From assembly GCA_017535105.1 (NCBI GenBank), contig JAFXUI010000002.1, forward strand, positions 109,270 to 173,269: a DNA stretch of 64,000 nt. The letters are read 5' to 3'. The translations under genes and the position numbers were made by a program. This document shows, piece by piece, positions 59,590 to 64,000 of this stretch (its first letter is position 1; the number at the start of each line of letters is the position of its first letter). Below the pieces are notes generated by a model. That model was given only the letters and a program-made list of their open reading frames with translations. It searched no databases and had not been told where the DNA came from. This stretch comes from Alphaproteobacteria bacterium. GTDB taxonomy: Bacteria > Pseudomonadota > Alphaproteobacteria > Rs-D84.

Positions 59590-60805
59590 GAAATGGCAGT
59601 GTTCAACAAAAGCATTTAGAGATGTCTGGATCAAGAATTTGACCAGTGACTGTAATTTGCAAATTACGGACGGAACTATCCCAGGTTTAATATTAAGGTA
59701 TTCGACAAATACCCATAAGATAAGTTTTTATTTAGCTTATAGGAGCAAGGTAACAAAAAAGCGCAGGGTAATGCTTGTTGGTAAGTACGAAGATTTCAAA
59801 TTGTCTGAAATTAAGGAACGTGCTCACGATCTCCGAAAAATGATATTCCTTGGACAAGACCCAATGGAGGAACAAGCAAAAGAAATTAAACAAAAACTGC
59901 AAGAACAGGAAGAACAAAAACCGGTGGATGAGGTCTTTGCAGAATATCATGAAAAATATTCAAAAGTTTATAAGAAACCATCTACCCAACGTTCCGATAT
60001 CAATGAGTACAACTATTATATTAAGAAACGATTTGGGGCAAGACCAATCAGAAGTATCGAAGAAAAAGACATTGCAGATGCATATACTGACTGGGCTAAA
60101 GCAACATCGTTTTCAACAGCAAACAAGATTATGTCGCTGTTCTCGAGTATGTGGGAATGGGCTGTAACGTACAAATACGTCCCACGAGGCAGCAACCCTT
60201 GTCAATATATAAAGAAAGGTTCAAACGAGAAATTCAAACCAACAGTATTAGACATAGATGGGTATCAGCGATTGTTTAAATCATTAGACAAGGGTATGAG
60301 AGAAACAAGAATGCACAAACGGTTCTTCAGAGCGTTAAAGCTGTTGGCCTTAACCGGATGCCGTTGTTCAGAAATAACAGAACTTGAATTAGATGAAGTA
60401 GATCTAGAGAAAAAGATGATACGTTTGAATGATAGTAAAACTGGGGCCAGAAACGTAAAACTATCAGATGCTGCAGTAACAGAATTATCAAAGGCTGTTG
60501 CAGAGGCACAAAAAATGAAGAGTACAAGATTTGTATTCCCTGGGGTGCTTGACAAAAATAAGCCGATATCAAACGTAACAAAACCATTTGATTGGGCATT
60601 AAAAGATGCCGGACTACCCCACATGCGAATACACGATCTGCGACATTCGTTCATCACCATGGGGGCAACCATGGGCGAAAATATGAATGCACTGAAAGAT
60701 GCGGCCGGACATACCAAAATCACAACAACGGAAATGTACACGCACGTAGGCGATGCCTGCACATTTAATGCTGTAAATCACATCGCTGATGCTATTTACA
60801 AATAA
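59588..60805 (+). CDS. Tyrosine recombinase/integrase
   Basis: 405 residues: an N-terminal DUF4102-like arm-binding part ('LILRYSTNTHKISFYLAYR', 'GKYEDFKLSEIKERAHDL'), a SAM-like core-binding part, and a catalytic domain with Arg in 'TGCRCSEI', 'HDLRHSF' and 'AGHTKITTTEMYTHV' with the nucleophile Tyr. It should integrate and excise the element occupying the right end. No tRNA is directly next to it. Confidence 0.93.
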   Translation: MKWQCSTKAFRDVWIKNLTSDCNLQITDGTIPGLILRYSTNTHKISFYLAYRSKVTKKRRVMLVGKYEDFKLSEIKERAHDLRKMIFLGQDPMEEQAKEIKQKLQEQEEQKPVDEVFAEYHEKYSKVYKKPSTQRSDINEYNYYIKKRFGARPIRSIEEKDIADAYTDWAKATSFSTANKIMSLFSSMWEWAVTYKYVPRGSNPCQYIKKGSNEKFKPTVLDIDGYQRLFKSLDKGMRETRMHKRFFRALKLLALTGCRCSEITELELDEVDLEKKMIRLNDSKTGARNVKLSDAAVTELSKAVAEAQKMKSTRFVFPGVLDKNKPISNVTKPFDWALKDAGLPHMRIHDLRHSFITMGATMGENMNALKDAAGHTKITTTEMYTHVGDACTFNAVNHIADAIYK

Positions 60806-60808
60806 GTG

Positions 60809-60874
60809 TCTTATTCGCTGGACTTGTTGATTTCTTTGGGTATGTTGTGTGTCGAAAAAAAGAGGTAACACTAT
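60809..60874 (+). repeat. Leader repeat copy B
   Basis: Starts CGCTGGACTTGTTGATTTC, ends AGAGGTAACACT; copy of 59524-59589. The next gene starts immediately after it. Confidence 0.7.
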
Positions 60875-61121
60875 GAAACGCAATAAAAACATATACTTAG
60901 CAGCACTGGCACATGCAATAAATACTAATGTCGGTCTGGAAAATATTTGCTTTGCGCTGGGCTGTGAATACGTAAGCGAAAGTAACGCATATTGTTGGCT
61001 AGAAGAGGGGCGTACCGAAAGAGAAATTATAACCATGCTACGTAAGATTGGGTACGAAATACCTAAATATATAAAAGGGTCGACAGAGATCAAGTTTGAC
61101 ACCACAGTACAAGAGGAATAA
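60873..61121 (+). CDS. Element protein with a small paralogous domain (copy 1)
   Basis: 82 residues. 'IYLAALAHAINTNVGLENICFALGCEYV', 'AYCWLEEGRTEREIITMLRKIGYEI' (each read in part) aligns with residues ~3-60 of the protein at 62172: the common pattern is Y.AAL, C, A-aromatic-x-W, R/H-T-x-x-E-I and L.K.GY.I. Not a known domain to me. Its leader copies that of the integrase. Confidence 0.6.
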   Translation: MKRNKNIYLAALAHAINTNVGLENICFALGCEYVSESNAYCWLEEGRTEREIITMLRKIGYEIPKYIKGSTEIKFDTTVQEE

Positions 61122-61123
61122 CT

Positions 61124-61684
61124 ATGTTAGAGATCAACAAGCAATTTGGTTATTACGGTACAATGAAGAACCAATACAACGATAAAAAGCAGTTGGGAAT
61201 TATTTGGGAAACAACAGTGAAACGTTTCCAAATAATATACCCAGAAAAAAGCAAATCAGAAATATATGAATTCTTGAATGCAAAGACGGGACGACATTTC
61301 GCGGATGAAATTCTGGACGGTATCGGATCGTTAACATATGCAGTTGTACTGATGAGGATAGCACTGTTGGACAAATTAAGGCTGGATAAGTGGTGGGCAT
61401 ATCATCATGGATGCTCACCGATTCCGGTGCCGATAGATAAAAAGTTGCTTTATAAAACAGCAATTAAAAGCAAAATGAAAAAAGCATGGGTGCAAAAACT
61501 GATGAAGAGAGTGCTTGGCTGCGAACATGATGTGGTATGGTATCACCCAGATCTTTGGTTAGACGCAGATAGTACAGATGAGCAAGAGTTAGAAATGATG
61601 TGGGCATATATACAGGTAGAACTAAACAAAAGGACCAAACATGGAAACAATACAGAGCATAGAAAGGAAACTGGCTCGTGCTAA
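61124..61684 (+). CDS. Unrecognised element protein
   Basis: 186 residues, soluble, basic, Trp-rich ('KWWAYHHGCSP', 'VWYHPDLWLD'). No motif. Overlaps the start of the next gene by 44 nt, so coupled. The first start at 61124 follows the previous gene by 2 bp; ATG 61163 is an alternative. Confidence 0.5.
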   Translation: MLEINKQFGYYGTMKNQYNDKKQLGIIWETTVKRFQIIYPEKSKSEIYEFLNAKTGRHFADEILDGIGSLTYAVVLMRIALLDKLRLDKWWAYHHGCSPIPVPIDKKLLYKTAIKSKMKKAWVQKLMKRVLGCEHDVVWYHPDLWLDADSTDEQELEMMWAYIQVELNKRTKHGNNTEHRKETGSC

Positions 61685-61919
61685 ACAACACGAGCCTGTG
61701 GAGGCCAAATACCCGACAGGTCTTGTAATAGACCTAAGGGGACCACAGGGCAATATATTTTATCTGTTCGGTGTGGCAAAGAATTTGCTAAGAGATCTTG
61801 CTGTGCCGGATAAAGAAAAAACAGAATTCAAACGAGAACAAGATGCACAGACATCGTATCAAGGCCACCTGGACTTGCTACGTAAATGGTTTGGAATAGT
61901 ATTTATAAATAACGAATAA
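61641..61919 (+). CDS. Unrecognised element protein
   Basis: 92 residues with a beta-hairpin-like 'YPTGLVIDLRGPQGNIFYLFGVAKNLL' in the middle (read in part) and a charged C-terminus. Starts inside the preceding gene. Function unknown. Confidence 0.5.
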   Translation: METIQSIERKLARAKQHEPVEAKYPTGLVIDLRGPQGNIFYLFGVAKNLLRDLAVPDKEKTEFKREQDAQTSYQGHLDLLRKWFGIVFINNE

Positions 61920-61933
61920 AAAAGGAAAAAGTT

Positions 61934-62158
61934 ATGCACGAAGATGTATGGAAAACCAGAACAAGACTCACAGAACAGGAACTTGCTGATTATTGGGGTA
62001 TGAAAATAAATACGTTACGCAAATGGCGATCTAATGGTGTTGGACCTACATATATAAAAATAGGCGGACATGTTATCTATACCAAGGAAGATATCGAAAA
62101 GTATGAGCAGGCAAGAAAATATCGCGCACCAAATCATCGTATCTTGCCACCAGTTTAA
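61934..62158 (+). CDS. HTH_17 DNA-binding protein
   Basis: 74 residues: 'LTEQELADYWGMKINTLRKWRSNGVGPTYIKIGGHVIYTKEDIEKYE' in outline, a helix-turn-helix of the HTH_17/excisionase family. Second such protein of the element. Possibly regulator or second excisionase. Confidence 0.75.
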   Translation: MHEDVWKTRTRLTEQELADYWGMKINTLRKWRSNGVGPTYIKIGGHVIYTKEDIEKYEQARKYRAPNHRILPPV

Positions 62159-62171
62159 AAGGACAAACAAC

Positions 62172-62603
62172 ATGAAAACTAAAAGTTTATATGCTGCTGC
62201 ATTATACAGCGAACTTCATCATAATGATAGTATGGACAGATTTTGTAAATTATTTGATAACATATCTGATGCGTTTGCATGGACCCAGAAAGAGCATACG
62301 GATGAAGAAATAGCAGAGATATTGTCAAAACTTGGATATAAAATAGAGGTAAAAAAAACAATGGATAAGACAGTCAAACCAAAAGAAACTAATGTGTCAA
62401 AAAAGGTATCAAAAACCACACAACGGTTAATGACACCCAAAGAGGCAGCTGCATATTTAGGAACAACAATAAGTTCGTTATGTAATTGGCGGCATCTTGG
62501 CAGACATGATCTGCCATTCGTGCGCTGGGGACGATGTGTTCGTTATCGCAGAGAAGATCTGGATGCTTGGATTCAATCACATGTCGTTGCAAAACAGGAT
62601 TAA
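62172..62603 (+). CDS. Fusion of the paralogous element domain with HTH_17 (copy 2)
   Basis: 143 residues. Residues ~1-60 match the protein at 60873 ('SLYAAALYSELHHNDSM', 'AFAWTQKEHTDEEIAEILSKLGYKI'). After a Lys/Thr linker, residues ~85-137 are an HTH_17 domain ('LMTPKEAAAYLGTTISSLCNWR', 'CVRYRREDLDAWI'). The fusion suggests that the small domain works with DNA-binding partners. Start at MKTKSLY; the longer frame overlaps the previous gene. Confidence 0.68.
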   Translation: MKTKSLYAAALYSELHHNDSMDRFCKLFDNISDAFAWTQKEHTDEEIAEILSKLGYKIEVKKTMDKTVKPKETNVSKKVSKTTQRLMTPKEAAAYLGTTISSLCNWRHLGRHDLPFVRWGRCVRYRREDLDAWIQSHVVAKQD

Positions 62604-62605
62604 AA

Positions 62606-62914
62606 ATGAACTACAGAAAAACATTAGAGGAAGAACTGAAAGCTTGCGAAGAAAATCTTGACCTTTTTGAGGAACAAATCAGAAAAACAAACGAGAGTTT
62701 CGACAGACAAGATATTCAGCCATGTATAGAACACGAGCAGGGTTATTACGATGGTTTGACATTTGCCTTACGTGAATCTAAAAAGCGTATTGAACCAAAA
62801 ACAATTATAAGAATTATCAGAATATTTGTACGAAAAAAGTATGGCGAGAGTGAGCTAAATAATCAGTCTTGGAATATCAAGGCACTTGCCATTGAAATTG
62901 CGAACAAGTTATAA
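62606..62914 (+). CDS. Unrecognised helical element protein
   Basis: 102 residues, mostly helical ('KTLEEELKACEENLDLFEEQI', 'GYYDGLTFALRESKKRI'), no motif. Its ATG lies 2 bp after the stop of the preceding gene. Confidence 0.5.
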   Translation: MNYRKTLEEELKACEENLDLFEEQIRKTNESFDRQDIQPCIEHEQGYYDGLTFALRESKKRIEPKTIIRIIRIFVRKKYGESELNNQSWNIKALAIEIANKL

Positions 62915-63146
62915 AACAACCCAGAGGAAAAGTTGCCCAGGACAAAAATCTTATTGGGAGGGAAAGCAGGACTATTATAACATATGCAATGTAAAAATCA
63001 ACCAGTCCAAATTTTATTTTTTACAGGTATTCTTTCCTGTTGAAAAGAATAAAAACTTATTGTAATTATAAAAATATAAGGAAAGGAGTTGCCCTTTGTG
63101 GCGACCCCTTTTTCTTTTGAGAGAATAACACAAAGAAAGGACGTTC
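62915..63146 (+). other. Intergenic leader of the gene at 63147 with terminator-like hairpin
   Basis: 230 bp without a gene. A stem GTTGCC (63088-63093) / GGCGAC (63100-63105) followed by CCCCTTTTTCTTTT ends about 30 nt before the start codon, again a terminator in a leader. A TATTATAAC near 62973 may be part of a promoter. Confidence 0.55.
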
Positions 63147-63827
63147 ATGACTGGGTTGGACATCCCAATAGAGTTCTTGGATATCGAGGACTTAGCACAT
63201 CGTTGGCAATGTAGAGTTTCTACAATAGAGGCATTAGTAGAAACGGATAAACTGCACCTTTGTTTGCGACCCGCAGCATTAGAGGTTGCGCTGGCACAAA
63301 CCCAACCAGAAAAGAATAGTCAAATCGTCCAAAAATTATCAACCCTGCCAATAGACCATAGATATGTATATTTGATGTTCAAAGATAAAGAACACAAAAT
63401 TGAAATAACTCATGTCGGTAACTGCGATATGAAAGAAATCCTAACAGGTCCACTTCGCGTGGACTTTTTTGATCTTGTAATTCCAATGGAACAAATCGAA
63501 GAATTCGAATTTGTGTATGGTAATATGACAGATAAAGACAATGAATTTAAATTGTTATCAGATGACTTTACCTGTTTTATATGGTGTGGCAAAGAATATC
63601 AATTCGGGGAACAGCAAGCTAAGGTTATAAAACGTTTATGGCAAGCACGTGAAGATGGTACTCCCTGGATATATGGAAAGCGAATTCTAAGAGATATTGA
63701 TTCAAACGCAGACAGGATCAAAGACCTTTTCAGTCATAATAAATATTGGCGCAGAATTATAAAATCTGATCAGAACGGAAAATACAAATTAAATCTGCCA
63801 CCCAAACAATTGACGTTATTTAGTTAA
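63147..63827 (+). CDS. Unrecognised element protein with HTH-like start
   Basis: 226 residues. The start 'LDIPIEFLDIEDLAHRWQCRVSTIEALVETD' resembles an HTH_17-like reader head (DLA..W.....TIE.L), followed by a mixed domain and a C-terminal region that looks like a short winged-helix part ('GKRILRDIDSNADRIKDLF'). No known family. It overlaps the convergent gene at the right edge by 12 nt. Confidence 0.55.
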   Translation: MTGLDIPIEFLDIEDLAHRWQCRVSTIEALVETDKLHLCLRPAALEVALAQTQPEKNSQIVQKLSTLPIDHRYVYLMFKDKEHKIEITHVGNCDMKEILTGPLRVDFFDLVIPMEQIEEFEFVYGNMTDKDNEFKLLSDDFTCFIWCGKEYQFGEQQAKVIKRLWQAREDGTPWIYGKRILRDIDSNADRIKDLFSHNKYWRRIIKSDQNGKYKLNLPPKQLTLFS

Positions 63828-64000
63828 AATATCAGCCAGGCTGATAGGTTTGCGTTTGTGGCCATGTTGCATAATAACACCACTAACAGTGCGATCCACT
63901 GTATCATAAGAAATCATGTACGTGTAATATTCTCCGGCAATAGAAATGTTTAAAGCACGAACCCCTGGATTTCGTTGAATTGCTTCATCAATTTTTGCCC
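63816..64000 (-). CDS. Partial gene at the right edge, 5' end off window
   Basis: Sixty C-terminal residues on the minus strand, ending 'HGHKRKPISLADILTK'. The frame is open to the edge. The visible part ('SIAGEYYTYMISYDTVDRTV') is beta-rich. No family recognised. It belongs to the integrative element or its right neighbour. Confidence 0.5.
   Translation of the reverse strand, partial: AKIDEAIQRNPGVRALNISIAGEYYTYMISYDTVDRTVSGVIMQHGHKRKPISLADILTK

Noticed and set aside
59588-60805. Integrase as the integrase of the particle cluster
   Set aside because: 45 kb of mostly housekeeping genes lie between them and the integrase has its own element with excisionase-like genes.

Overview
The window looks like chromosomal DNA of an alphaproteobacterium, moderately AT-rich and tightly packed. 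The main evidence is the envelope operon frr-uppS-cdsA-rseP-bamA, a ClpB gene with an alphaproteobacterial-style heat-shock promoter, stand-alone extended acyl carrier proteins beside an MsbA/LpxL-type lipid A pair, and the style of DnaB, PpiD, RNase G/E and the ribosomal proteins. A small-genome, host-associated lineage is likely, but that is inference. All assignments were read from the sequence by eye; no database was searched.

Layout. 1-1064: end of a winged-helix protein and birA. 1061-13855: a compact set of short-tailed (T7/podovirus-like) particle genes on the + strand: cell-wall hydrolase, holin-like protein, scaffold, a Lys/Ala-rich histone-H1-like protein, major capsid, a small post-capsid protein, tail tubular A and B, a coiled-coil protein, a tail-fibre anchor, terminase, portal and two small genes. 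The terminase large subunit is cut at its domain boundary. The ATPase half (7375-7983) and nuclease half (11284-12135) are separate intact ORFs with three minus-strand genes between them: an unknown gene, a double-HTH regulator and the chromosomal-type replicative helicase dnaB. No integrase, small terminase, replication gene or phage RNA polymerase accompanies the cluster.

13.8-19.6 kb: ppiD, tpiA, grpE, yraN, two small lipoproteins and an envelope operon with VirB8-like proteins. 19.6-28 kb: ABC-F ATPase, tRNA-Leu, rpmB, an N-domain-less clpB, two unusual ACPs, msbA, an acyltransferase, a degenerate plus an intact tRNA-Ala, and rpsU. 28.6-34 kb: the bamA-rseP-cdsA-uppS-frr operon, read leftwards. 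34-36 kb: tRNA-Ala, tRNA-His with repeated 3' fragments, and three orphan genes. 36-46.7 kb: redox, protease, recG, rng, ybhN, rph and ackA genes. 46.7-49.9 kb: an orphan tail-fibre (Mtd-N-like) gene and an 833-residue coiled-coil protein. 50-52.9 kb: tRNA-Lys, tatD, tcdA, a Ca/Na exchanger and a DUF378 protein. 53-58.8 kb: accessory genes (membrane proteins, ADP-ribosylglycohydrolase, Mrr-type nuclease, Nudix-ASCH fusion). 59.3-64 kb: an integrative element with a tyrosine integrase, three HTH_17/excisionase-like proteins and several unrecognised small genes, running off the right edge.

The best candidate for an undescribed system is the podovirus-like particle cluster, read as a possible gene transfer agent or other domesticated particle. 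All its ORFs are open, it sits among housekeeping genes, and its terminase is split around dnaB. The promoter that starts it (1061-1089) matches at 24 of 29 positions the promoter (47375-47403, minus) of the orphan tail-fibre gene 46 kb away. Both promoters are followed by intrinsic terminators lying inside the leader, 20-30 nt before the start codon, and the capsid gene also has such a terminator. This suggests a dispersed regulon controlled by antitermination. The 833-residue gene directly upstream of the fibre gene may belong to it, but that link is only positional.
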